A stretch of 64,000 bases of DNA from Paenibacillus donghaensis (GCF_002192415.1 NZ_CP021780.1:1178001-1242000); one strand, 5' to 3'. Positions 44,373 to 52,883 are shown, counted from the first letter of the stretch. Notes: generated from the sequence alone by a model not told the origin. Numbers and translations: made by a program.

Positions 44373-44558
44373 ATGCAGCTTGGTCTGTTTGAACAAATGA
44401 TTTTGTGTCGTGTATTAACGGAAGCAGAATACAAAGAAGTCCAATATGCACATTCGAATGATAGATGCCATGTATTTCATACGGATATCGGTCTGGTCGC
44501 TGTTGATCGGGAAACGGGGAAATTCGATTCCAAGGATTATAAACAGATGTTTCAATAG
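44373..44558 (+). CDS. Hypothetical protein (61 aa)
   Basis: AGGAGGTGAA precedes ATG 44373. Contains CRVLTEAEYKEVQYAHSND. Unknown family. Confidence 0.55.
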   Translation: MQLGLFEQMILCRVLTEAEYKEVQYAHSNDRCHVFHTDIGLVAVDRETGKFDSKDYKQMFQ

Positions 44559-44643
44559 ATTGCCTTGATGAAATAGTGCTGTCACTCAATCTGCATGAAT
44601 CATAGTGAAGTGTGAGTGATGGATAGTAGACGCATACTGCGCA

Positions 44644-44892
44644 TTAGGGAAGAAAAGGTCGTTTTGATAACGAAATGATGTTTTTGTCCTTATCATCACC
44701 ATGGTCCGCATTATCTTCTATCTCTTTTTTCTCATCGTGAAACTCAACAAGAGAATGGGCCGTGATGTAGTCAAATGGAGTGTAATTATTACTTGGTAAT
44801 TTTCTTGTAAGTAATATCTTGACAATGATGATTCCTAATAAGAGATTTAAAATTCCGAATCCTCCAACCAACATGAATTGTACCAAGTTCAT
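44644..44892 (-). CDS. DUF3951 family membrane protein
   Basis: 82 residues. One membrane helix (LVGGFGILNLLLGIIIVKIL), then TRKLPSNNYTPFDYITAHS, the conserved core of DUF3951, and a charged cytoplasmic tail. ATG 44892 has AAGGCGGTG upstream. Confidence 0.75.
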   Translation of the reverse strand: MNLVQFMLVGGFGILNLLLGIIIVKILLTRKLPSNNYTPFDYITAHSLVEFHDEKKEIEDNADHGDDKDKNIISLSKRPFLP

Positions 44893-45050
44893 TGTTAACA
44901 CCGCCTTTGTTTGATTTTATAATTAAATGTTAATATTTTCAAGATACAAGGTTGCTGAGTGCTATTCATTCGACCGAGATTTGATGCACAGTACGAAGAT
45001 ACTGAACAATAGACGCAAACGGTGTAATAGAAGGGGGTGTATATTGGGAA

Positions 45051-45215
45051 ATGCTAAAAAAAGAATATCTTACGGTATTTACCCATAAAGGCTTCAATAT
45101 TCAAACACAAAAGGTTGCTGTTCCGGCCACAGGGGATCAGCTGGGTTATGTAATTGATAACTATTTCTTCATTGAACGTACATATGATCTGTTGCAAGAT
45201 GCTGCAGAATTATAA
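45051..45215 (+). CDS. Hypothetical protein (54 aa)
   Basis: AAGGGGGTG lies upstream of ATG 45051. Contains TVFTHKGFNIQTQKVAVPATGDQ. Unknown function. Confidence 0.5.
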   Translation: MLKKEYLTVFTHKGFNIQTQKVAVPATGDQLGYVIDNYFFIERTYDLLQDAAEL

Positions 45216-45222
45216 TTGTATG

Positions 45223-45510
45223 TTATGGAGTATAAAAAACCGTCAGAATGAGTACACAAAACAAAACTGCCGATAAATTGATTCCTATCCCCAAAAGCGC
45301 GACATGTCTATTTTTTTTATTCTTAAGACCCATTAATCCGAAAATTAATCCTATAGGACTAATATAAAAGAGAGAAAAAAAGCCGATACCATCTCCAAGC
45401 TGACCAGCTTTTATAGCATAGTGATCAATAAGAGCAATTAAGACTACAAAAACACCAATTATAACAGAACAAAATAGTAATGGTAGATTTGATATTCTTT
45501 TTTTACTCAT
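45223..45510 (-). CDS. Small membrane protein (95 aa)
   Basis: Three membrane helices (LLFCSVIIGVFVVLIALI, FSLFYISPIGLIFGLMG, LLGIGINLSAVLFCVLIL). GGAGGG precedes ATG 45510. Looks like a DUF4190-type helical-hairpin protein; unconfirmed. Confidence 0.6.
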   Translation of the reverse strand: MSKKRISNLPLLFCSVIIGVFVVLIALIDHYAIKAGQLGDGIGFFSLFYISPIGLIFGLMGLKNKKNRHVALLGIGINLSAVLFCVLILTVFYTP

Positions 45511-45732
45511 TTTATTTTTACCCTCCATACATTTACATATAATACATATAACACATATATGCATTATATGTAAAACGAACCAGAGATTCCGATTCTTAAA
45601 TTTTTATACTATCAGACTCATATTGATATTACGTAGTACGAAGATACGGTCTCATTAAGGGAGTAGGAGTATCCCTCCTCTCCCACAGGTTATGACCGTA
45701 GTAGATACAAACTGTGAAGGAGCGTGTGTGAA

Positions 45733-45900
45733 ATGAGAATTGAAGTCTTTGAAAATGGTAGCAAAAGCAAACTGATAGCTATGCTTGTAGATGATGATGG
45801 CAACGAGCGCGAGTTGGTAAGAACCGATAAAGGCAGGGATGATTTGTTGAACCAAATCGACGACAGGGACCTTTCACACCTTACAGTAAGATTTAATTAG
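45733..45900 (+). CDS. Hypothetical protein (55 aa)
   Basis: AAGGAGCG lies upstream of ATG 45733. Acidic, with MLVDDDGNERELVRTDKGRDD and a predicted beta-sheet start. Confidence 0.5.
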   Translation: MRIEVFENGSKSKLIAMLVDDDGNERELVRTDKGRDDLLNQIDDRDLSHLTVRFN

Positions 45901-45976
45901 ACACATAGCGAAGTATCATAATTTTTAGAAAAACATTGCAATGATGATGTTTAAAAAAAGAAGGGGCGTGAATTGA

Positions 45977-46447
45977 TTGAATAAAAAGGATACCCGTTTG
46001 TTACCGTATATAGTGGAATCTGAAAAGGTCCTTCAATCTTACAATCTTACTGATGAAGAAAATGATCTGCAACTCGCGGCAATCATGACTGAGATGGAAA
46101 AGCAGTTTGGTGTTCCCTGGGCGAATAATGAAAACTACAATAAAGCATTTCCTGAATGCATTGCATTATACAAATTCATTTCTGATGCAAGGGTTACATA
46201 TGGAGAGGATGGTGTATTTCAAGTTGGGAAAAAAGTCAAAATTGTAGATGGTTTAGAGTCGCGTGGCGCAAAGGCGTACGATGTCAAAAATGTAAATGAC
46301 TCAATATGGTACTGGTGTATGGACTATACTGGAAAATTTGGTTATGCCTTTGATAAAAACACCATAGATTGGACCAAATCTGAATTCATTTATGATTGCA
46401 AGAAATGGAAGACTCCCCTTTCAGTAATAGCTCAATATGGGTATTGA
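45977..46447 (+). CDS. Hypothetical protein (156 aa)
   Basis: TTG 45977 after AAGAAGGGGCG. Helical N-terminal half and an aromatic C-terminal half (SIWYWCMDYTGKFGYAFDKN). Low GC; family not recognised. Confidence 0.55.
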   Translation: MNKKDTRLLPYIVESEKVLQSYNLTDEENDLQLAAIMTEMEKQFGVPWANNENYNKAFPECIALYKFISDARVTYGEDGVFQVGKKVKIVDGLESRGAKAYDVKNVNDSIWYWCMDYTGKFGYAFDKNTIDWTKSEFIYDCKKWKTPLSVIAQYGY

Positions 46448-46509
46448 TTGACCACACCATTTTGAATATTTTCCCTACAAAGGGGAGCAACTAAATAAAA
46501 GGAGAGTGT

Positions 46510-46764
46510 ATGGAAATGGAGGAAACTAAAACGACAATTATGGAGCATGAAGATAATTTGCTTGTGCGAGTTAATTCATCTGTAATGTTAGGGGACAAAA
46601 AATATAAGTTGGTATCTTATGAAATTTGGACAGATCGTGAAAAGTATAAAGAAAATATTCTGGTAGAGCAGAAACAGGGTGAACAATATATATATTGCTC
46701 CAATTATGCTACTACTGATGAAGAAGATATGATTCAAACGTTTAAGCGGCGTTTTATGAATTGA
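46510..46764 (+). CDS. Hypothetical protein (84 aa)
   Basis: AAAGGAGAG lies upstream; ATG at 46510 or 46516. Charged beta-rich sequence with YKLVSYEIWTDREKYKENI. Confidence 0.5.
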   Translation: MEMEETKTTIMEHEDNLLVRVNSSVMLGDKKYKLVSYEIWTDREKYKENILVEQKQGEQYIYCSNYATTDEEDMIQTFKRRFMN

Positions 46765-46836
46765 ATTTGTTGAACAGTACGAAGAATTTTGTTCTTAGGG
46801 AAATTAGCATACTTAACAATAGAAGGAATGAATGAA

Positions 46837-47025
46837 ATGAAAATTGCAGTTTACTACGGAAAACATTTTGGAGAATATACAACTTCTGAAAAAATATTAG
46901 AAGAATTTCAAGACAAAGATAAGGCGAGAATAATTATTTCTGACCTTAATAGAACTGGAGCCTGTGTACGTCCAATTAAGGGGAGTATTGAAGCAGTTAT
47001 TTATAAAATAGTTCCTGAATCTTAA
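46837..47025 (+). CDS. Hypothetical protein (62 aa)
   Basis: AGAAGGA lies 9 bases upstream of ATG 46837. Contains MKIAVYYGKHFGEYTTSEKI. Unknown function. Confidence 0.5.
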   Translation: MKIAVYYGKHFGEYTTSEKILEEFQDKDKARIIISDLNRTGACVRPIKGSIEAVIYKIVPES

Positions 47026-47602
47026 TGGGGGTAATACCACCTTTCATTTGACCAAATGATATTTACGCATAGTTCCCCACGCTATTTCGTAGTGCTTCAG
47101 GCGCTTTGAATGGGGGGATGCCGGTTCTCTCACTGGTAAAGTAACGTAGCCTGGTAAAATTTCATGTTCCGGAGTGGCAGCCGCCGGCAACTGGTTCCGC
47201 GCATAGTCTGCGGGTGACGATTCATTTCGAGAATGAGGCCGGAAAGGGCGATTCAAAATAAGGTCACAGAAGATACCTTCTGTGACCTTATTTTGAATCC
47301 GGATGTTGGCCAGGGATCCGGATCGCCCGGCGCCGGCGCCTCGATCGGGAGCCTGCCGGCAGCTGCCTTGTCCTGGCTAATCGGTGCAGCGCCGGATCCG
47401 CCGAAGCTGCAGCTGACGCTCTCATTGTCGTACAAATAGAAAAGGAATTGCATACCTGTACAGGTAATTTTATGTAGAGAACGAGGTGACAAGGAATATT
47501 GCAGAGTATTTTTTATATTTATAGAGAGTAACACCAAAAGATTCAATTGAAATGAGATGCTGAATCAGAATGGTTTATTCTCAAAAATAAGGAGGGGTAT
47601 CT
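47026..47602. other. Intergenic stretch with a GC-rich block
   Basis: No gene is supported. A minus-strand frame at 47044-47256 ends KRLKHYEIAWGTMRKYH and may be a transposase scrap. The block 47300-47405 is much richer in GC than its surroundings; its GGATCGCCCGGCGCCGGC segment recurs in changed form at 48909. Confidence 0.4.
47250..47299. terminator. Perfect 23-bp hairpin
   Basis: GATTCAAAATAAGGTCACAG and following bases pair perfectly with their complement around ATAC; T-rich right arm. Confidence 0.65.
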
Positions 47603-47677
47603 ATGGAGCATGAGGAGTATTTTCCTGTTCATTCGAACCAAGAATCAAATTCATTAAGAAAGGATGATTTTTTATGA
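47603..47677 (+). CDS. 24-aa leader ORF coupled to the toxin-like gene
   Basis: AAGGAGGGG precedes ATG 47603. The product is MEHEEYFPVHSNQE plus ten residues. Its stop overlaps the next start (ATGA at 47674), so translation is coupled. Confidence 0.55.
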   Translation: MEHEEYFPVHSNQESNSLRKDDFL

Positions 47678-48726
47678 TACCTAATCAAAATCAATTTTAT
47701 AAGATTGTCAACAAAAAAAACGACCTTGTAGCGGATTATGGATATCCGGAAACCGGAAAGCCAGTGACTTTGTGGCCGTGGCATGGGGAGGATAATCAAC
47801 GATGGATGTTCGTTCCGCTTAATGATAATTATTATGCGATTGTCAACAAAAAAAACGGCCTTGTAGCGGATTATGGATATCCGGAAACCGGAAAGCCAGT
47901 GACTTTGTGGCCGTGGCATGGGGGGGATAATCAACAATGGTTCCTACATGATTTGGAAGGTGGTTACCAAAAAATTAGCAACAAAAAAAACGGCCTTGTA
48001 GCGGATTATGGATATCCGGAAACCGGAAAGCCAATGACTTTGTGGCCGTGGCATGGGGGGGATAATCAACGATGGCTTCCTGAAGCTGTAGAAAGTTTCA
48101 CACTTCCTTCTGTTCAAACGTATCCTGTACCAGCTGTTCCTCAATATACGAATATCAATGAAGTGTTACCAAATCAAACGCAGATAGTTACGACGCACTA
48201 TACATTAGCAACATGTATTGCGGTGGACGATCCTCATTATAATGATCAACAAAAAATAAAAACCAATCCATACTATTTATATGTAAAAAAACAATACTGG
48301 AAGAAAGTCGAATCACATGTGCTTGCTCCAAAAGAATCATACAAATATACAATGACATCCGGTATGACACAAGAAGATCAAAATACAGTGTCCAAAACCG
48401 TTAGTCATACGATTGGGGTAGACGCAGGGTTTCAATTTGGTAAGGAGGGGCGTTTTAATGTAGCTGCTAGTTTATCTTATCAATACACAGAGCAACTAGA
48501 AACAACTGTAAGTCATACAACCATACAAATGACTGAAACAACGCAAGAACATTCAATCATCAATGATGAAAACTATAATGTCGCATGGTCTAAATATATA
48601 TTGGTTTCAGAATATAGTGTACAGCGTTCAGACGGTACACTTGTAAGTAAACCATGGACAGTGACAGATCACAATACTACACAATCTAGTTACTACCCTC
48701 TAGAAACTACACTTTTGGATAAATAA
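47674..48726 (+). CDS. Beta-trefoil lectin plus aerolysin-like pore-forming protein, insecticidal-toxin-like
   Basis: 350 residues. Residues 5-135 are three 45-residue repeats (KIVNKKNGLVADYGYPETG, then LWPWHGGDNQQW) forming a ricin-B-like beta-trefoil for carbohydrate binding. Residues 170-350 form a Ser/Thr-rich beta-region (KTVSHTIGVDAGFQFGKEG, SLSYQYTEQLETTVSHTT, TDHNTTQSSYYP) like ETX/MTX2 or aerolysin-type toxins of Bacillales. No signal peptide. The repeats are nearly identical in DNA, period exactly 135 bp, and each has an A8 tract. Pore-forming function is inferred. Confidence 0.78.
   Translation: MIPNQNQFYKIVNKKNDLVADYGYPETGKPVTLWPWHGEDNQRWMFVPLNDNYYAIVNKKNGLVADYGYPETGKPVTLWPWHGGDNQQWFLHDLEGGYQKISNKKNGLVADYGYPETGKPMTLWPWHGGDNQRWLPEAVESFTLPSVQTYPVPAVPQYTNINEVLPNQTQIVTTHYTLATCIAVDDPHYNDQQKIKTNPYYLYVKKQYWKKVESHVLAPKESYKYTMTSGMTQEDQNTVSKTVSHTIGVDAGFQFGKEGRFNVAASLSYQYTEQLETTVSHTTIQMTETTQEHSIINDENYNVAWSKYILVSEYSVQRSDGTLVSKPWTVTDHNTTQSSYYPLETTLLDK
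47704..48075. repeat. Three 135-bp direct repeats inside the toxin gene
   Basis: Repeat starts at 47704, 47839 and 47974. About 90 bases of each unit are almost the same in all three copies, including silent positions. Confidence 0.9.
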
Positions 48727-49099
48727 CAGACGACGAAATAGCCAGTAAGTCCTTGGCCCAGGTGCAGTTTCAATTACTTGAATGAGTTCTTTCTCGGCTT
48801 GATAAGGAGTAGGGTAGAACATTTCAGATTAAAAATGAGAGAAGAATGATTCTATGCAAGCTTGAGAGTGGCTGCCGATGGCGTCTAGTTGTTGAAGTGT
48901 ATGGAGGAACCGGATCGCCCGGTGCCGGCATATTGATCGAGAGCTCACCTGCTGGCCACGCTTCCTGCAGGAATCATGTAGCCGTTTCCTGGACAACTGG
49001 CGTGTAGGTAGCACCCTCCATTCCCGAGAAATTATAACAAGGGTGATGTAAAAACCTTATAAGACCGCGGCTTTCCAGCGGTTTTTCCTGTTAGGATTG
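48727..49099. other. Intergenic stretch after the toxin gene
   Basis: No gene is supported. It holds a short GC-rich block near 48900-48980 related to 47300-47405 and a weak hairpin (ACCGC...GCGGT then T residues) at 49064-49086. Confidence 0.35.
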
Positions 49100-49137
49100 C
49101 CATCATTCCACGTTATAATTATAACGTGGAATGATGG
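49100..49137. repeat. Perfect 38-bp palindrome
   Basis: CCATCATTCCACGTTATAA is followed at once by its exact complement. There is no loop and no T run, so an operator or a hairpin recognised as DNA is more likely than a terminator. Confidence 0.85.
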
Positions 49138-49255
49138 ATTGATATTTCCAGCAAATTTAAAAAATCAAGAAAAAAGACCCTTTATTCATCGAAATATTTT
49201 ATGAATTATTGAAATTAAGGTTACTACTTAGGTCCAGCGTGAATTTAGAATGTTG

Positions 49256-49413
49256 CCTGGAATGTTCGGAGCAAATAGATGCAAAACTGCAACTAAATTC
49301 AGCCGGATCACCACCAACGGATGAATAAGTGCGATTGTGCAACTAATTTTGAGTAAATCCAGCTTATTTCGCTCAGAAGGTCAAATTAGATGCCTTTTTG
49401 CATCTATTTCTCA
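49256..49413. repeat. Dispersed intergenic repeat, family A, copy 4
   Basis: AATAGATGCAAAACTGCAACTA, GAATAAGTGCGATTGTGCAAC and TTAGATGCCTTTTTGCATCTA modules. Its right end overlaps the last codons and stop of the fabF gene, so it is truncated there. Confidence 0.8.
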
Positions 49414-50642
49414 AAACGTTTCAAAACGATTACGGCGTTATGACCGCCGAAGCCAAAGGAATTCGATAAGCCGATGGTTAATTTTGCTTTGCGCGCTACA
49501 TTTGGCACATAATCCAGATCACATTCAGGATCCACTTGCTCTAAATTGATCGTCGCTGGAATAATGCCTTCATTTAGAGTTTTCATTAATGCAATGGCTT
49601 CAACTCCGCCCGCTGCGCCAAACATATGACCTAGCATCGACTTATTAGCTGTGACTGGAATTTGATAAGCTCGCTCGTCAAACATCTTTTTGATAGCTAA
49701 AGTTTCTGCTTTGTCACCTGCTAGCGTACTGGTAGCATGTGCACTAATAACATCGACTTCATCAGCAGATATGCCTGCATTATACATTGCATTTTTCATT
49801 GCAAGGTAAGCGCCCGCTCCTTCAGGATGAGGTGCCACCATATGGTAAGCATCCGAGCTCGCTCCATATCCGATCACTTCCCCATAAATATGTGCGCCTC
49901 GGTTTAAAGCATGATTTAGTGATTCCAATACCAGAATACCGGAGCCCTCACTCATAATAAAACCATCTCGATTCACATCAAACGGACGACTTGCTAATGC
50001 AGGCTTATCATTCCGGGTAGATAAAGCAGTTGCATTTCCAAAGCTAGCTAAGGATATATTCGTAACAGCCGCCTCTGTTCCACCTGCAAATATCACATCG
50101 GCTTCGCCGCTCCTAATTACTCGGAATGCTTCACCAATGGCTGTATTTCCAATAGAACATGCTGTTACAGGGGATAAGGAAGCTCCTTTTGCACCCAATC
50201 GGATGCTGATTTGAGCTGCTGCTATATTGGAAATCAACATGGGCACTAAGCTGGGACTTACTCGTCCAGGTCCACGGTCATTTAACAAATTAACATTATC
50301 GACTAAGGTTTGTATCCCACCAATTCCTGAACCTACATAAACGCCCAAGCGCTCTAAATCGATCTTGTCCAGCTCTAATCCCGAATTTTCAAGAGCTTCT
50401 TCTGCAGCAGCAACTGCAAACTGACAAAACTTATCCATTTTTCTAGCTTCCTTGCGTCCCCACAATGCATCAGCATCAAAATCACGAACCAATCCTGCTA
50501 TTTTTGTTTTGGAATTGGAGACATCAAACGTATCAATTGCCGTAATACCTGACTTTCCCTCAATTAAGTGACGCCAAAGCGTCTCTACATTATTTCCAAG
50601 TGGTGAGATGACACCCATTCCTGTTATAACAACCCGTTCCAT
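49404..50642 (-). CDS. fabF: 3-oxoacyl-ACP synthase II (FabF-type)
   Basis: 412 residues. Condensing enzyme of fatty acid elongation. Catalytic Cys 162 is in SPVTACSIGNTAIG, the two His residues in VISAHATST and NKSMLGHMFGAAGG, and the C-terminal NSFGFGGHNAVIVL loop is normal. ATG 50642 follows AAGGAGGAG. It lies alone in an acquired region with no other fab genes, so it is probably a second, accessory copy. Divergent from an MmyB-type regulator that likely controls it. Confidence 0.92.
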   Translation of the reverse strand: MERVVITGMGVISPLGNNVETLWRHLIEGKSGITAIDTFDVSNSKTKIAGLVRDFDADALWGRKEARKMDKFCQFAVAAAEEALENSGLELDKIDLERLGVYVGSGIGGIQTLVDNVNLLNDRGPGRVSPSLVPMLISNIAAAQISIRLGAKGASLSPVTACSIGNTAIGEAFRVIRSGEADVIFAGGTEAAVTNISLASFGNATALSTRNDKPALASRPFDVNRDGFIMSEGSGILVLESLNHALNRGAHIYGEVIGYGASSDAYHMVAPHPEGAGAYLAMKNAMYNAGISADEVDVISAHATSTLAGDKAETLAIKKMFDERAYQIPVTANKSMLGHMFGAAGGVEAIALMKTLNEGIIPATINLEQVDPECDLDYVPNVARKAKLTIGLSNSFGFGGHNAVIVLKRFEK

Positions 50643-50712
50643 TGTAATTACTCCTCCTTGCAGCTTCAATATGCCTAATATACCTTAAGTTTATACTATA
50701 ACAAGTGCTTCA

Positions 50713-50726
50713 TTATACTGGTATAA
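50713..50726. promoter_or_regulatory. Operator-like dyad between fabF and its regulator
   Basis: TTATACTGGTATAA is an inverted repeat; TTATACTATAA (50690) and GTACTATAATA (50729) nearby resemble it, giving possible cooperative sites over both divergent promoters. Confidence 0.5.
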
Positions 50727-50761
50727 TAAGTACTATAATAAGATACTAGGAGATACCTTAG

Positions 50762-51604
50762 ATGAAACCAGAAACTAGACTTGAGGCACTTTCCGATTTT
50801 CTTAAAATACAACGCTCCAAAATCCACCCACACATGGTTGGATTGCCTTTGGGTTCGCGAAGAAGAACCCCCGGCCTGCGCCGAGAGGAATTGGCACAAT
50901 TAGCGGGACTCAGCGTCACTTGGTATACATGGCTTGAACAGGGTAGAGACATTAAAGTATCCTCTTCTGTTTTGGATTCTATTGCAAATGTACTACAGCT
51001 AAAAACGGACGAGCGTAAATATTTATTTGATTTAGCTTTAGAAACAGGCTCTTCTCCTACGTTAGCAGACGATGAAAAAAACGCAATCAGCCCCTCCCTA
51101 ACCAAAATATTGCATGAGCTTCGCTACTGTCCAACTATAATTTCAGATAGACGTTGTAATATTGTTGGATGGAATCAAGCAGCATCCCATGTATTTTTGA
51201 ATTTTGAGCAAATTCCCATTGAGGAACGAAATATGATTCAATTACTGTTTACTAAAAAAGAATTGCGTAGCTTAGCTGTAAACTGGGAGCATTTTGTCAA
51301 AGGCTTTCTCTCTATTTTCCGAGCGTATTATGGTCATTATGTGGCTGATAAATGGTATTCGAAATTTATAGAAGATATGAGTCAGGTTCACCCTGAATTT
51401 CTCGAGCAATGGAATCAAAGCGATGTTAGTTCTGCACCCGAAGTCCTCATCGAATTCCGGCATGCCAAAGTAGGGAAAATGTTATTCAACCTCACTTCAT
51501 TACAGGTCCATGGCAGTGTTGATTTGCGCTGTAGCATTTACACACCTATTGAAGATTCGAAAACTGAGGCTAAATTAAAGCAGCTGATGAAGGATAATTT
51601 ATAG
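50762..51604 (+). CDS. XRE regulator with MmyB-like ligand-binding domain
   Basis: 280 residues. N-terminal helix-turn-helix with the signature RRTPGLRREELAQLAGLSVTWYTWLEQGRD. The C-terminal MmyB-like domain (residues 105-270, IISDRRCNIVGWNQAASHVF, EFRHAKVGKMLFNLTSLQVH) is PAS-like; a member of this family has been reported with a bound fatty acid. Divergent from fabF, so a lipid-responsive repressor is plausible. AGGAG precedes ATG 50762. Confidence 0.88.
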   Translation: MKPETRLEALSDFLKIQRSKIHPHMVGLPLGSRRRTPGLRREELAQLAGLSVTWYTWLEQGRDIKVSSSVLDSIANVLQLKTDERKYLFDLALETGSSPTLADDEKNAISPSLTKILHELRYCPTIISDRRCNIVGWNQAASHVFLNFEQIPIEERNMIQLLFTKKELRSLAVNWEHFVKGFLSIFRAYYGHYVADKWYSKFIEDMSQVHPEFLEQWNQSDVSSAPEVLIEFRHAKVGKMLFNLTSLQVHGSVDLRCSIYTPIEDSKTEAKLKQLMKDNL

Positions 51605-51717
51605 TTTTATGTGTTCCATCAATAGCGTTTTTATACACCCTAGTAAAAGGCGTACATTGTTCATATTGGCAAATATGAATCCGCGATAAGAGTCGATTTG
51701 AAAAAATGAGATGTGTC

Positions 51718-51752
51718 AAATGGATGCCTGATTACATAGGGGTATCCATTTT
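51718..51752. terminator. Hairpin with T run
   Basis: AAATGGAT pairs with ATCCATTT, about 110 bases after the regulator stop. Confidence 0.55.
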
Positions 51753-51875
51753 TTGTTTAGTTACAGATACATACTTTTTTCGAACTTTAACTAATTTAAA
51801 ATGTGATAACCTTAAATGTACAGGGTGATAAACCTGATTCTGTAATTTTGAATCTTAATTAAAGAGGGATTTAAA

Positions 51876-52052
51876 TTGGAAGGGTTTGCGTCAGGTAGGT
51901 TTACTCATAAGGAAAGTCAGATCCTATTGGAGTTTAGTCAGAAAGTGGCTGGAAGGATTTACGGTAACCAAGTGGTTGTTGAATATCACTCGCCCGATCA
52001 GGAAGACAGGTCACTGAGGATTGCGAAGGAGTATGGTGTTGAACAAATTTAG
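51876..52052 (+). CDS. Hypothetical protein (58 aa)
   Basis: TTG 51876 after AAAGAGGG. Product has MEGFASGRFTHKESQILLEF and a charged tail. A hairpin terminator follows at 52088. Unknown family. Confidence 0.45.
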   Translation: MEGFASGRFTHKESQILLEFSQKVAGRIYGNQVVVEYHSPDQEDRSLRIAKEYGVEQI

Positions 52053-52087
52053 AAGAACGTTTCTATCAGAAATAACTGTTTTTCATT

Positions 52088-52131
52088 GACGCCAAATAAT
52101 GGGTGGGATATATACCCCATTATTTGGCGTC
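52088..52131. terminator. Hairpin terminator
   Basis: GACGCCAAATAATGGG pairs perfectly with CCCATTATTTGGCGTC. Confidence 0.7.
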
Positions 52132-52142
52132 TCTAAAAGCAT

Positions 52143-52243
52143 GCTTTTTGATACTAAGATAATCATTCCACATTTTTCGTATCAAAATTACTAAAAATGA
52201 TTTTGGAGACGTTTCACATTGACAAAGGGGTTTTTGATACAAA
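52143..52243. promoter_or_regulatory. Probable resolvase site (res)
   Basis: CTTTTTGATAC (52143), CGTATCAAAA (52179) and GTTTTTGATACAA (52230) are repeated half-sites in both orientations directly upstream of the resolvase gene, as in resolvase recombination sites. Confidence 0.5.
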
Positions 52244-52259
52244 TAAGGAGGTAGGTCGC

Positions 52260-52883
52260 GTGAACATCGCATATGGGCGAGTGTCAGCCAAGGATCAGAA
52301 TCCGGAACGGCAGCTCGTGAAGTTTAGGGAGCTGGGGATTGAGGACCGTTTCATTTTCGTGGACAAGCAAAGCGGCAAAGACTTCGAGCGGCCACGCTAT
52401 CAGGCTATGCGTCTGATGATTCGGGATGGGGACTTGGTGTACCTGGATGCACTGGATCGGCTGGGGCGCGATTATGACGGTATCATTTCTGAATGGAAGC
52501 ATATCACGCGGGAGATTGGAGCGGATATTGTCTGCCTAGATAATGAAACTTTGTTCGACAGCAGGAAATTCAAGACCATGGGGGACTTGGGGAAACTTCT
52601 TGAAGATCAGTTCTTAAGCATGCTGGCCTATGTAGCCGAGCAAGAGCGGAAGAAAAATCGGCAACGTCAGGCTGAAGGAATTGTGGTTGCCAGATCGGAA
52701 GGTGTGACGTTCGGTCGTCCAAGGCAGGAAATAGACGAAAAATTTCTACATATATATAAAGAATGGAAAGACGGCGGTATAACAGCTACGGCAGCCATGC
52801 GGCAGATTAAGATGTCCAAACCAACCTTCTACCGGAGAGTGAAGGAGTATGAAGCACTGTCACAGGAGGGACAGACCGAATGA
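52260..52883 (+). CDS. Small serine resolvase/invertase
   Basis: 207 residues. Catalytic domain NIAYGRVSAKDQNPERQL with the active Ser, YLDALDRLGRDYDGI, and a C-terminal helix-turn-helix (GITATAAMRQIKMSKPTFYRRVKEY). AAGGAGG precedes GTG 52260. Typical of plasmid or Tn3-type resolution systems; no partner transposase is seen here. Confidence 0.92.
   Translation: MNIAYGRVSAKDQNPERQLVKFRELGIEDRFIFVDKQSGKDFERPRYQAMRLMIRDGDLVYLDALDRLGRDYDGIISEWKHITREIGADIVCLDNETLFDSRKFKTMGDLGKLLEDQFLSMLAYVAEQERKKNRQRQAEGIVVARSEGVTFGRPRQEIDEKFLHIYKEWKDGGITATAAMRQIKMSKPTFYRRVKEYEALSQEGQTE

Noticed and set aside
47250..47299. Insertion-sequence terminal inverted repeats
   Set aside because: The two arms are only 4 bases apart, so this is a hairpin rather than the ends of an element.
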